A DNA stretch of 64,000 nt from assembly GCF_001625305.1 (NCBI RefSeq), contig NW_017804109.1, forward strand, positions 1,423,431 through 1,487,430, read 5' to 3'. The notes beneath the pieces were generated by a model that saw only the letters and a list, made by a program, of their open reading frames with translations, was not told the origin of the DNA and did not search any database. Source of the stretch: Branchiostoma belcheri (taxonomy: Eukaryota > Chordata > Leptocardii > Amphioxiformes > Branchiostomatidae). How positions within the stretch are numbered: position 1 is the first letter of the stretch; each line of letters opens with the position of its first letter. The position numbers and the translations under genes are program-made. This document shows, piece by piece, positions 11,501 through 26,500 of this stretch.

Positions 11501-14500
11501 AGCTTCTGCCAGGCTTAAATCAGCTGGAAAGAGTAGAAATTGGCCCAATAGACAGATAACATGCCATGAGAGTTGGTTCACTGAAGAAGCACAGTTTGCC
11601 GCTCAGGATCTCGGTCTATTCAAGGACATTATCTATTTGGTCAATTTCAGACTCTTTTCTCCAGTCGCTTCTAAAGTCGGGTAGAGGCAAGGAACAGGCT
11701 AGGCATTGTCTGATCTTTGTTAGTCTTCTGGCATCTTTTAGTTATTCAATGTGTTGGCTTACAAGTGGAAAATTTTTTCCCTTCGTGTGTTCTGTAGAAA
11801 ACTGGTGTTTACAGACCACTTTAGTTCACATTATTGCCTCTGACAGAATTACTAGAAGTGTCTTTGGTTTTGATAACGTGGCTGTCCCTGTATAGTGTTC
11901 ACGTCTGTGTGTGTTATCTAGCGAGCCATCTTCCCAGACAAGTGATGGTGACAGAGCAGGTGTGATTCGGGGTCCCACCTGTCCCTGTGTATCCATCCGA
12001 TCCACTGTCACTCCATCCATCACTCCTTCACTCCATCACTCATTCCCTCACTCAATCATTCATTCAGTCACTCAATCATTCCAATGGTAGAGAGATAAGA
12101 AGTAGAATTTCTTCTTCAAGAAGGCCCTAAGGTGTTTCAAGCCATCTTGTAGGTAGTGGTCTTTCCCACTTCATCAGTCATTCCCTCACTCAATCATTCT
12201 CCTGTCTGGTTTAAATGGTTGAGAGATAAGAAGTAGATTTTCTTCTTCATTTTCATTCATTTAAACATACTGAGAATGCCCCAGGGAGCTCCAAGCTGAC
12301 TTGTAGCATTCAACAACCTTCAATACACACGCTTATTGCTGTAGAAAGTTGGGACTGTGCCTTATGAGATACAGTACTTTGGCTTTTTCTTACTACGGAT
12401 TTTATTCCTGAACTTCAAATCTCCAACTTCCAAGCAGATACAGAAAGGCAAAATTGTAACATTTCTCTTGATCCAGGTTTCCTGTCTTTTGCCTATTGGA
12501 TACTCTCTTGCCTATTGGATACTGTTTTGCCTATCGACTGTCAAATGATCTGCTTTGAGATTACTGAAATCCCACCGCATTATGTAAGACATGCTACAGC
12601 TTTGAAAGATCAGGAGCAGCTCTGGGCGTGAACTTGCCACATTCCTGAGTTCGAGGGTTACCATCGCGATAACCTGTGAGCCCCACCCTTGCTACAAGGC
12701 ATGGATAAAATGCCAAGCATCGTCTGTGGCTTCTGGTATTTAATCTCAGATATTACTAATAGCGATCGCTTTGATATCTGAAAGCCATTTCCAAATTACA
12801 AGGTCACCATGATAGATAGAATCCCAGTTGGTTACTGGACTTAAAACTTACATTTCAAAGTTGTTTTTCAAAAAGAGCTTGCGTCCCTCTGTGTATTACA
12901 CTACAAGAAGTTCAGTTTTTCTTTGTTTCTGTTGTTGCAAATTTCAGTTTGTACTGATATTTGAGAGATTTTAGTTTTTAAGGATCTTGTCAGAAAAGAT
13001 GTGTGGAGTGTCAATATTGCTGTTTTTACATTGGAAATATTCGAGCCAGTCCCGATGTTTTGGGAGTCCCAATGTTTCGGGGCTGCTGATTGAAGTTGGG
13101 GCAATAAGGCCAGTGGTGTTGGATCAGGATTTAACTCAGAAATGAAGCTGTCAGCGGCTCAAAATTAATCTGTCGGCTCAATCAGAGTAACGAGCGACCG
13201 CGCGCTAATTCAACCCTAAATCAGATCATGGAATGTTACTGCAGCGTAGGATTGCTGGAGAAAGCTCAAGCCTAATTGAACACTAGTATTTCTGGCCACC
13301 ATAATTACTATAATTTGTGGGAGTAACCTTTTCTAGTGGAGAGTGAAAGTAATTGTTACCTACTCTCCAAGCGGAGGTTTGGGGTTATTTTTAGCGTGTT
13401 TTTAGGGTTTTTTTATCGGGGTTTCTCTTTTGTACTGAATTTTTGTTGGGTTTGGTGGGGAAAAAATTCAGTGTAAAAGAGAAACCCTGATAAAAAGCCT
13501 AAAAACAGGCTAAAAATAACCCCAAACCCAAACCTCTGCTTGGAGAGTAATTGTTACCCCCACTAGTGCCCAGTTAGAATTCACTGATTATCAAACCTGT
13601 ATGGCTTAGGTGTAGGTTACTCTCCAAGCAGAGGTTGTGGGGGAATGATCGTTACCTTTTTATATATGGCCGTATTTTTGTTGTCCTGACCCCCACCCGT
13701 CGGTGGCCGCGGACCTTCTCTGGCTAATGGATTCTGCCTGGCCAATTTGATACTGTCTTTTTGCCGCCGAAAGGGATCTGCTTGGAGATTAGGTGTAGGT
13801 GTGACAGGGTGTTCTGTGTAATATACGCAGCTAAATGTCAAAGAAAGCCTTGCTTAATTGAACACCAGTGATTGTGGTATACCAGAGTGAGTGTAATTAT
13901 TGGGAGTGTAACGCTGGGTTAAAGCAAAAGTGCTTAGGTGTACAATGTAGGTGTGACAGGTTTTTCTGTGTAATATACACAGCTAAATACCAAAGAAAGC
14001 CTTGCTTAATTGAACAGCAGTGTTTGTGGTAAGTGTAATTATTGGGAGTGTAACGTTGGGTTAGAGGAAAAGTGAAGGGTCGACACGTGAACATAAATCT
14101 CAACCCAAACACTTGTCAGGGGGATCTGCCTACCAAATGGCAGGGGTTGGGAACAACATTGACAAGTCATGATCTGTATCATGTACAGCTGGTACCGTAC
14201 TACTAAATACTGTACAGAGCAGCTATGTTATGGCGAAAGGCCGACCAATGCAGAATGTCTTAGGTTTTTGACAAGATACAGAAGCTTTACTGATGTAACA
14301 AAAAGTACAGCCACTTTTGCAAATGAACACAAGAAGTAAAACCAGCCAGACCCGACATCTGCTTGGAAATTAGATACTTGGACGTAAGGAGAAAACCACT
14401 TCAAGCACTGCCCAGCTATATTGCTGTAGACAGCAGTGTTTATGAAATCCTTGTTTTTGAAATCCTCCCCTGGCTCCCAAAACCTGCTAGCCACCAGAAG

Positions 14501-17500
14501 CAAACTGTACTCCCTAGCAGACCAACTCCCCCAGCATGTTCTCTCTCTATTTGGCCTATTTCTACTCTTTCCAGTCGCCTCCTGAAGCCTGGTAGGGTCT
14601 AAAAACCTGCACCATCCCTGTCCTTTGTACCTGTCACTCCACCAGAGTTAATCTTATCTCTAGAAGACTGCAGCCCCGCCCATAATTAATCCCTCTTAAT
14701 CCCGGAGCAGGTGTCTGTACAGATTATCTCTGGATGGCTTCATTACACAGAAGCATCCCAGGGGACTGGCTTCTCCTAATCAGTTTAACTTTTGATGTAC
14801 ATGTAACTAGCCTCTACCAGGCTTCGGGAGGCGGCTGGAAGGAGTAGAAATCGGTCAAATAGAGAGATAACATGCCGGGGGAGTTGGTCTGCTGGAGAGT
14901 ACGTGATTTCAACTCTTTCCAGCCGTCTCCTGAAGCCTGGTAGAGGCTACATGTACCAGCTTTGATGGGTGGTTGTAGCCACTTGTCATTACAGTTTCAT
15001 TACACAGACATGTCCCAAGGGACTGGCTTCTTGTAATCAGTTTAACTTTTGATGTACCACCTTTGATGGGTCAGCTGTAGCCAGATTAGTACATGTTCTA
15101 AAACCCTTACATCTTACTTGTCATCACAACTTCATTACATGGGAACCTCCCAGGGGACCAGGCTCAGTAATCAGTGCAGTAGCAGGGGTTATACAAACCT
15201 TTCTGGTATCAGCTGGGATTGTAAAGCAGTCCACACCAGGTGAAGATACCAGAAAACCCCCACTTTTCCACATTCAATTTGTATACCTTATGCAGAGTTG
15301 AGAGTAGTACTAGAAGTCTAGAACTTTACCCAGCTTCTATATACTGAATATTTATTTTGTATTTCTACTTTGTAGTTGACCATCTTGTTGGATGGTTTGC
15401 AGGATTGTTTTGGTGGGGTGAACAGGTACAAAATACTGCAAAAATATGTGAACAAAAAGGCACAACTTTTATCTGTTTGGGGAAAAAAAATTCCCAAGTA
15501 GGTGACTTCTCGAGGTCTTAATGTAATCCAGGTGTTCTCCAGGTGAAGCTGTGCCCCGCCCAACTTGAGCTCTCTGCACACACCCAGGGTCCTTGTTTGT
15601 CCAGATAGAGCTCTAGCCGGCTCAAATTTTTCCCCGGTAGCCCAGGTACATGATCAGACGTGGGTGGAGAGTATTCGCAATATAGGGAACAGATTTTGTA
15701 TGTTCAACCCTTAAAAAATTCAAATTCAATTCCTACATTTTGAGAGGCAAATCATGGGGTTTCAAAATTTGATTTTTTTTTTTGGTATCTACCGAGAATT
15801 TTTGCTAACTTTTTCCATCAAGGTTGGTTTAGAACTTTTTCACATCTCATAAAGTTCTTGCAATTGACAGAAAAACGGGTGCTGGCCAGAGCCCTGTGTT
15901 TGTCCCCACATCCAAACAGATCTGCTAGAACAACAGTTTGCACACAGGAGCTGTGCAGGGATGTAGGGGGGAGGGCAGATGGGGGATTTATTAACAGTGG
16001 GTTGTTTGGATAGAAGCCTTTTAATCTCCAGCTTGATTTATGGGAAGGGAAAACATGGACTAGATCTATCTCATCTCAGTATCTGCCTGGCCTGTGGTTC
16101 TCATTATGAGGAGGGGGGGGGGTAGATCACTCACTGGATAAAATAGAAGAGAGCTTAGGATGGACAAGCCTTGTACTTGGTTATTTGAATGAAACTATGG
16201 TAGAGATGTAGAAAAGAAAATGCAGTTTTATATGACAAAATACTGTGTTTTTGGCAAGGAAAAAAATGTTGTAGCCTTTGCCTGGTGGTTCTCATTATGA
16301 GAAGGGGGGTAGAGAGAAAAGTGTAGCACTGGATAAAAGAGAGAGCTTTAAATGGACAAGCCCTTGTACTTGGTTATTTGGACAAAACTATGGTAGATTT
16401 GTGAGGAAGATGCAGTTTTATATGACAAAATGCTGCGTTTTTGGCAAGGAAAAAAATGTATTGGCCTTAGCCAGTGGATCTCATTATGAAGGGAGGGTGA
16501 GAGGCATTACTGGTTTTGTAAAAGAATATCCCACTATCCAACCCTTTATGATTTTATGCTATTTTTCCATCAAAATGTGTACTGAAGAGGCTCTCCTCCC
16601 TGTACTGAGTAAATGTAATGATCACACTACTTACAGCAGATTACCTCACAAATGGACAGGTTAAACCTATCGGATATACCTATTATCACTTTGTACATCC
16701 TGCAGTTACAAATTTGGTATCAGTTTCTGATATTATCTTACATTCAATACCGGAACAAGCTATGAAGGGGGATTTTTTCCTAATTTATTCATAGAGTTTA
16801 ATCTGTAGTATGAAGAAGACAAGAAAAGCTTTTATGAAAGATTTCTACAGGATCAAATCATTACATTTGTGTCAGCGAGTTTAACAGGACATCCTTGTAA
16901 CAAAAACTGGAGTTGCCTGTGGTTAGATGGGAACCAAATCATCGATCAATGTGTTCATTGACATCTAACAAACACAGATTAACCAAACAATACCCCACCA
17001 AAGTAACAGTTAACATGTTTCTCCTACTTTTCCATAAGGGCAGTGAGCTTGAAGTAACTAGCAAGGCTCTTTCTTTCTTATACATTTATCTTTTCAAAAT
17101 ACCCTCCAAATCCTCACTTCTAAATGTCTATCTTCGCTGAGACTTTCTGGTCAGGTTACTCATTAAAGATCAATTTTCTTAAGTCTCGTTAAGACATTAG
17201 AAAAGCTTTAAAACTGTTAATTATAAGAAGAAGTGGACCTTTTATGGTGTATTTACAACTGTTTAAAGCTTGGCAGTTTGCTCAATTACAACTACTTAAA
17301 CTGACGTATTGACAAGTATTAAAGGCCAGTATGAACTGGACATCTAACTAGTGACTTCATATTTACCTGCCCAAACCCTTTAAGATATCTACCCCACCTG
17401 TGTGCTTAACAGTTCACCTGGACAGCTAGGACATGTCACCTGTGCAGGTAAGACATGCCGTCGGCCCAGGGCCTTACCTGAAGAGTCCTTGAACAGCTAT

Positions 17501-20500
17501 AAGGAGACTGTAAGGTGCAAACACACTTCTCGCCTCCCCCCATATAACTCTTAATGACTTCCCAAAGTAACCTGCTGTAAACAAGTTTGAAAAGAACCGT
17601 CTGTAGTGATTGCAGCGAGATTGAGAGGCCATAAAACGTTGTTCTTTAATCAGAAACAGGTCCTGACTGGTCAAAAGTCATTTCTGTAACATGGCAGGGC
17701 TGGAAAGCCTTCGACCTGATATTGGCATGATGGACAAAGGAAAAAATAACCTTAGTGAGGACAACAAAAAAAGTGCCACAAGAGCCAGGTGGTCCTTATA
17801 CATGCAGTACAGGTTTGATTGTGTAGTATCAATGGCCAGGTGGTCATTATGTAGTGGTGGTCACTAGTACAGGTTTGACTGTATATCAATGGCCAGGTGG
17901 TCCTTATGTAGTGGTGGTCACTTGTACAGGTTTGACAGTATGTCAATGGCCAGGTGGCCCTTATACAGAAGTGGTCACTAGTTTGACTGTATTCCTTCCC
18001 AAGCTGGTCACACGCAGACCAGCTGGGCTTTTGTTGGTTGCTATCACGGGAAACCTCACTTGTTTACAGGTGGGGGCAACAGGAAGAGCAGACGTGTACA
18101 GAACGCGCTTGTCAAGGCCGCGCTAAGTCAACTTGTTGGTTCCTGGATTTGTATTTTTGTCTGGATTCTTCTTCCCATTGATACAAGCATTGACAACCTG
18201 TCTATAGTGACCACCTGTCCACATAGACCAGATTTATCGGTCCCCTGAGTAGTCCTCTTGGGCAGTTTTTGACTGTATTTTCTTTCTTCCTTTTCTACAG
18301 AGAAACAAAGTGATACATTGCTATTGCCCAGTGTTGGCTACTGTACAATGTACAAAGCAGGTAGAAAAGCACTTAAGACAGACATGTATCTCCCAACCAT
18401 CTCAGTTATCAGGTACCACAAACAGCCAAAAGTAGGGAGCTAAAACTTCCCAATCATCGTTATCAGCGGTAAATATTAATTATAACGAGCTACCAGTGGA
18501 TGGGGAAAGGAGCATGTAGCTATATTTTCTGCTGGTGAATCATTTTACCAACGAGGACTGAGACACGTTGGGTGTTTGTCAAAACTTTTGTGTAAACACA
18601 AGGTAATTTCCTGTCTTGTGCCTTTCCCCAGATTGTTCACCAAGCCGAAGGTCCAGCAAAAGTGATTATGGTTAGGGTATAAACCAAACGTGGCTCAATC
18701 TACCCCCAGACGGACCATAATTGTAGAAGACATTTTTCTTGATTTTCAGCGCGTGCAAAAACACTACAGTTTCAACTGTTCAAAAAGACACAGAGTGAAT
18801 TGAAGCAAACACCTGTCAGATACGGACATGAATCGCTAATCCTTCAATAAACCATATCAAATTACAATGGTACTTTTGATATCAAGTTACAGTGGTACTT
18901 CTGATATCAAGTTACAGCGGCACTTTTCATATGAAATTAAAATGGTATCTTGATATCAAATTTCAATAATACTTTTGGCTGAGTCGAAAGTTGACCAAGA
19001 CACGCATAATCTTCACCTCTCTAAGAAATACTTTTTAAGAAAGCACTCGTATCCACAGTTGCACTGATAAACACACAACAGTGGTACACCGTGCAAGACA
19101 TACATGCCAGAGCTGCCAGTAACAACCAGTATGAACCAGTATATCCTCGTTATCTCTTGTGTCTTGACCAAAGGTTAATGAATTTGCAGACCTTAAAAAC
19201 AATTGCAAGATAAATGTCGCGCTTGCGCAAACTCCCCTTATCGAAGAGATGTCCAAACCACACCCGGTTACTAAGCTGCTTTTTAGTGCCTGGCCGTACG
19301 ATATCGCGATGTGTAAGGAATTCTCAAGAGTCCTTCACGGCCAGAAGGGCTCCTTCGGGACTCAATGGCTTGCACAGGGGCATTTTAAGTGCCAAATACT
19401 TAAGATTTCACATGCCTTGTGCTTTGAAATATTATATGATGGAAACACAAGATAAAAGGCATTTATCTAGAACAATCCATACATTTTACACAAATGCAAA
19501 ATCTTGCAATCATCTTATTTTTTGTTAAAGTTGTTATGATAATGATGTAAAAAATTTGGCTTGACATTGCCCTCATGACTTCCCTTCCAACAGCTTACAG
19601 AAAGTCACGAAAAAAACTGAGATAAAAACAATCTCAAAGATTACTTCTATCGGATGGGATCGAACCCCTTTAAAACAAGAAGACAGTTCCCACGCTATAA
19701 ATAGAGCCATGCGACTCTTGGGTAAGACATTTGGGGTCGAGATAAGATATGAAGAGTAACAAGTGGGTTAATGGAAATAAATATATAAAGAACTGTTCAT
19801 TTGTCTTCTTAGGAACTGTCTCAAGCATTGCCGATTAAGAAACAAGTCTTTTGTCAGCTTCCTCCTCCCTTTTCTTAAGAGCTAGACTTTCTTATCATGA
19901 CATTCTTAAGTTGCTGATAAGAAAATGAGGTTGGTGTGGCCAGATAGAAGTGCCCTACTTGTGTTCGTGCCAAGATTGGCACAAACAGAAAGTGACAAAA
20001 CACTGCCTAAAGTTTTGTGAAATCCCTGGTCGAGTCTACAACATTGAGATAGCTACCTCGACACTGGTGCAAACATTGTAGGAAGTTAACTTTTGCCCAC
20101 ACTACCCCCTTCTCTCTCTCCCAGCCGGTCAAAAGCACACGCAGCTCTGTGCAGACGTCACAAATGTTTGCGGAGATTTGTCCGCTGGCTGGGGGGACGT
20201 TCTTCTGTTTACATCAAACAACGGAGTCTTGTTTGATGAGCGACTCGGTCACTGCTTCCCATACTGTACGTACGGGGGTAAGGCTGCTGACTTTGTACAG
20301 CTTTGGGCCAGGCCAAGTGAGGAGTTGTCTACTGTCCTACTCTCCAAGCAGAGGTTGTAGGGAATGATCGTTACCTTTTTATATATGGCCGTTTTTTTTG
20401 GTCCTGATCCCCACCAACCTCTGCCGCAAGTCGCAGCCACAGAGGACACGGGGAGGAGTAGTTCTTTGAAAAACGTGTCAAAGTCCCTCCCCGTGCCCCT

Positions 20501-23500
20501 ATTTCCCGCAATCTGTGAACTGGTAGCGGTAATCCTTTTACGATGCCGACTTTCTGCAGATCCCGTCGGTGGCCGCGGAGCTTCCCTGGCTAATGGATAC
20601 TGCCTGGCCAATTGGATACTGTCTTTTTGCCACCGAAAGGGATCTGCTTGGAGATTATACTCTCCAAGCAAAGCAAACCAAGCAGAGGTTGGTGGGGAAG
20701 ATTGTGATCTTTCTCAGATATGATATATAGTATGAAAATAGTGATCCAGCAAATACAATTTATGTTTCGAGAGGTGAGAGACATTGCTGGTTGTGTAAAA
20801 GAAAATTCCAATATCGTATGTTATACCAACCTGGTGAAATTATATTCCTGTAGTAATACTAGTAGGCTCTTAGAATAGACTTGATTGTATTGATCACGAT
20901 TGTTATTGTTGCTATCCATTGTACCATGTACAACTGTCGAGCAATAAAGTTCATTCACTCATATTCACATCATAAAAGGTTGTTCTAAGAAAAGTGATAA
21001 GGTGTTCAGGGTGGGCCTTACTGTTGTTAAGTACAAGTTTCTTCTGTCCAGAGCCTCTTGTTAGCAGAGAAACAGTGTTTACGCTCTTTTCAAGGTCAGA
21101 CCTCTTGTTCAAGGTCGAGTCCGTTAAGGAGCCCGGGGTGGCCCGGTCATGTGGTTTCAGGAAATTGCTTTAAGGTAAGCGATCGTTTTCCCAGCCGGGA
21201 AGGTCGTGTGGTCTCAAGGTCACCGGAGATCTGTAAGACATGATCTATGGTGTGATCCAGGGATCAAGGATCAGTGTAATACTTATAGGAGGGCCTGTAT
21301 GCCCTTTTTGGCGCAAGGCGTAACAGGATTGGACAAGTGTTCAAAAATCCACTTGCTTTATCAAGCAAGCACATGGTCATTTCTACTTGCCCATACCAAC
21401 TTTTCCCTTGCCCAATGCAAAGTATAAATACCACAAGGACATTTTTGTCAGTAAAATAAATATGCTTGACCAGTATTTTCCAAAGTAAGGAGGTTTGAGA
21501 CTTGCAAATGAGACGTAATCAGGCCTTTTTAGTCTTTGCAATCCATAGGAAGCCTCCAAAATTAACGTAATTCGTGATCAGTACATTAGCCATAATGTGT
21601 GTGTTTGTTCGCAATCAGCTCTGAGAATTTAACGTTTTTCGTAATCAGCGGCGAAAATTTCAGTACCCCCCCATGCAGACCCTCTTATAGGACCACTGCC
21701 TGTGTGTGTGTGTGGTGGGTACATGTAGGATCAAGGATTGTGTGTATGGGGTAGGATCTGGGATTAACTCCCCAAAACGTTGGTTTTGTGGATTATCGGC
21801 TGGTCGGGATTGTTTTGATGGGGATTTTCTAAGCAACACAGACGTGAGAAACGCAGAGCTTGCTTGTAAGAGAGGTCACTTTTTCTTTATGCAAGAAATC
21901 AACTGTTTTCCTAGCCTCCATAGCATGCCAAAACTGGGGGTTTTGGGGGTCTTCAGGGTCTTTGGAATCTTTTATATGCTACTTTCTGATTGCATACAGA
22001 CAACATAGCCGGCCTGGTTGGATTACCCCCGTTTTTTTGAAAATCAGAAAACAGCCGAAGACCACCAAACCCCCAGTTCTATAAGCCTGCTGCGGAGGCT
22101 ACTGTTTTCCGACGAGTACCTACCTGCCTTAGGGATCAAATAATCAAGAAAGTAGCTGGAAGCTTCTTAAAGTTGTAAGAAAACCTCCCAATTAAACCTT
22201 TAAGACTCCATCCTGTAATAACAGACTTACTTTAAGCCTTTAAAGCTTTGTATAAGCTCGATAGAAGTGACCGGGAATTTACTTGAGAGCACAATGCACA
22301 TCAGCACAGCTGTACCTAACGCACACACACGAGCCGAACTCATATAAACATAGCCTCCATAGCATGCCAAAAACTTGGGGTTTTGGGGGTCTTCAGGGTC
22401 TTTGGAATCTTTTATATGCTACTTTCTGATTGCAAAAATATAGACAACATAGCCGGCCTGGGCTAATCAGAAAACAGCCGAAGACCACCAAACCCACAGT
22501 TCTATAAGCCTACTACAGAGGCTATATAAACAGACATCTGTTGCTAAGAAAAGGCCCAGAGACAAGCTGAGGAGCTCCCAACACGTTGCCATGCCAACCA
22601 AGATTTCTTTCCCTGGGTCTCCCTTTTGCTATGGCCTAGGAAAAGAAATGTTGTGTTTACTGTTTCAGTCCTGAAAAAAATTAGGTTTGGTAGGTAGGGA
22701 TTATCTTTTTTTTCTTTTTATATTTTATTAGACTATGGCAATCTCTAGTAATTGAACTTATACAATACAATTTAACAAAGTAAAACTTGCATGAGAACAC
22801 ATGAGTATTTTCAGTGTGAGTGTTGGAAAACTGATTGTATAATGTATCATCACTCAGGTGTCAGATCATGGAGCTTGAAAAGGTTGATCAGTTCAAAGAA
22901 TTCATGTCCCTTTTGGGGTCCGCACACACACAAAAAAGTCTAGGGTCAGCAGTTTTTTCTAGGGTCAGTTAGGGAACAGGAAACACAACATTTTTTTTCC
23001 ATGGCCTAAGCCCATTGTGGAATGCGGCTTTGGGATCAGATGGTGGGGATGTCTCATTGTGTGTGAGGTGTTTTCGGTGTATTTGCGACAACCCGCGTGA
23101 CGCAAGGTTTATTCAGGTGTACCGAGAGGAAAGGGGATAGCCTCTGTCCTGATACTACAGGGCTGGAAACACCACCTGCTCATGCAGGTGAGCATAGGTA
23201 ACACGTATACACCTGTACCTTACCTGTACTTGTGTATGGTACAACCAAGCTGTGATGCTAGGAGTAGATAGCAGAAATCTCATATTGCATCGAATCTGAT
23301 ACAGAGGGATCCTGTAACAATTACATATTACTATTAGTCTAGATAAGATTACAAGATTGGAACTTAGACTATTAGGAACATCTTTGACAGGTTTTTACCA
23401 CTACCCACAAAAAAAAACGGCCATATATAAAAAGCTAACGATCTTTCCCCCACAACCTCTGCTTGGAGAGGGAGAGTAGTTTCGAGCCCTGTGAGTAAAC

Positions 23501-26500
23501 CTTAGCAGGCCACGACAAGCCGAAGCCGCCACAAGACCCTTGTTCCTAAACACGCCGAACAATAGAAGAGGCCGAACCACCAAATAAAGCAGGGATGTAC
23601 AGTCGACGCAAGTCAATATTATGTCAAACAACATCAAGAGAAAAGCTATTACTGAATCTGGTGCAAAACGATCTGTTCTATACCTCTTGACAGGAAGTGT
23701 TTTTTGTTTCAGAGTTCGAAGTTGAAGAAGCATGATAGTCTGTTTTTCTGGATTTGAATGAGATGTGCTTTTGTGAGTTAAATGTTGTGAAGTAGAGAAA
23801 GGACTAGACTAAGTTTACAGGTGTCTCAGTGGTGTTAATAGTTCACAACAAGTTACGCCTACTTTTTAAGATACCCCTTGTTGTTGTAAACCCAGTTGTA
23901 AAATAGAATAACCCACATCTTCAGTTTACAATCTCTAATTGGAGGTTAGGATCGCTTTGGACGTTTTTCAACTTTCGGGGCATTTTGTCAGCCTTTCTCT
24001 GGTTATACTGGCCAGTATAAAATGTCCAAAAACGTCCAAAACATACCTAAATTCTGGTTGAAGAGTACTGTAACTGTTAATAGGGCATGCCAACATTATA
24101 CTACCCATATAACCCTCAAGCTAACAAGTGACTATCATAACCAACATAGCTATAGCCTGGTATCCAGCCTTGTTAGCTTTAGTCCGCTCCCCAAGATCCG
24201 CTCCCCGCATCTTGGGGAGCGGACTAAAGCTAACAAGGCTGGATACCAGGCTAACATAGCTATGCACACTCCCAGAACTTCAAGACATTGAGTACCGGAC
24301 GACACAGCTTCTAGCCTCCATAGCAGGCTTATAGAACTGATATGGTGGTTTGGTGGTCTTAGGCTGTTTTCTGATTAGCCCAAACGGGGGTAATTCAACC
24401 AGGCCGGCTATGCTGTCTATATCATGCAATCAGAAAATAGCACATAAAAGCTCCCAAAGACCCTGAAGACCCCCCCAACCCCCCCAGTTCTTGGCATGCT
24501 ATAGAGGCTAACAGCATCCTTGTAGTGCCACCTCCCCATGTTTTGCCCACATGTACCTGCAATACTATACACCAAGCAAAACACGGACCTCCCAGGTGAC
24601 AATACCTGTCCTCGATTCTCCCTTTGTCTCTTGTTTGCTTGGTTTAGACCGACTTAGTGTTCAGATTCCTCATAAATCAAATGTTTCAAACTCATGACAA
24701 CTTGTACAAAGGTGTATGATTCTAACAGTGGGTAAAACACTTAAAATGCAGACTCAAGCGTAATTTAAAACCAGTCAGCTCATCAAATGACTTAGTGTTT
24801 AGATTCGGACCGACTTTATGACCCCTAGGCAAAGATAATACAATTATAACAGTGGGTAAAACATTTAAAATAGCATAAGACTCAAGCATAATTAAAATCA
24901 GTCAGCTCATCAAATGACCCTAAATTTCTTTAAAGGAAAATTTCTTCATGTATTTGATAGATTTTGATTTGAAGGTGCCTTGTGGGTTTCCTAGTTTGTA
25001 AATTTTCTTGGTGAGCTTCTTGGCTCAATGGTGAAGGCAGTCGTAGAAATAAAAACCCTTGTTTCAGGGACTCAGACCTTGCCACCAATTACTCCAGAAA
25101 CCTTCACTGGCAAATTTCTTTCAGTTTGAGATAGATTTTGAAGGTTTCTTATTTCGTAACTTTTCTTGGTGAGCTTCTTAGCTCATTAGTAAAGGCAGTC
25201 TTAGCACAAACTTCTTCTAGGGACTGAGACCTTGGAAGAACCATAGGTGCTCCTCAGATGTCATCGGAGCCGTCAGTCCAAAAGGTGACACAACTTGATA
25301 CCTGGTCATTACCTGTAGGTTCCAGACTTCAGGGGCTACAATTACCTGCCTCACCTGTCCCTATTATCACCTGTAATTCCACCTGTTGACAGGTGGATAG
25401 TACTTAATGATAGGGGACCGACCATTACTGATCACGGGGCAGGCTGGAAGCACAGTACTATCCACTCCTCCACTCTGTTGACTAGTGGACTTTCCCCATA
25501 CTTGGAGGAAGCATTTTGTTTCCAGTTCTTAGAAATGTTCCGCCCAACATCTTAAGTGTCTGCAGACCTTCCCCCAGCCTCCTTTAAGGATCATCCCCAT
25601 TATAAGACGTAAATGACCATGTCTGAGACTATTTAGGGCAGAAGTAACCAGCTCGAGCCCCAAGCAAACATGTCAGACACACAGACATCCGCACAGATAA
25701 AGTAAAGAAGCATTAGGCATAGCCACTATTGACGTGTATTGAAGTGTGGTGCTTTTTCATATAGCAATTAGCACAATGCAGCTTTCAGGTCACCCCGACT
25801 CTTTTTGATAAGTTTGCTGGGTCCTCTAATAAGACTATTTATCCATAGTGTTTTAGGAACATAATATAACTTTTTATGGCCTCTACTTAAGGTAATGGAC
25901 TAATTGCTAAGTACAGTACCGTATCAGAGATATGAGGGGTTGGCTTGGTAGGGCAACAGGGCTGGAAATACTGGGTGCATGTGCACCTTAGTGCACCCAA
26001 ATTTGGAGCTGTGCACCCAATTTTTTTCTGTGGACGCACCAGTGCACCCAAATATTTTTGTAGGAATGTTTGACATATGAAAGGTATAATAGTATACTGG
26101 ATATTCTAGGTCTCTGAGTATTAGAAAAATAATAAAATCTTTGTTGTAGTTCTTGTTTAGATTTAGCTCTCATTTTAGATTGAAGCTCAGAAGAGGAGCA
26201 GTAAGACCTGCAATTAGGTTTTGTTTCATATAGTGTATTTTTGTGCACCCAATTTTTTAGGGTTCACCAGTGCACCTATTCCCAAAAATGAATTTCGAGC
26301 CCTGGGCATGCAGTGACTGTGTATACGAAATGTACCTCGATACAACTTACACATACTTAACCATGTTAGCGCCTTGAAACGTTACTTCAGAAATAGCCTT
26401 AGTAAACACATTAAGGGAGGGTTAGGATGGTCCTGGGTGGTATTTTTAGTGGTTACGGGTCTTCCCAGGGTCAGGCCTTTCATACTGTTGGCTGGGCAGG

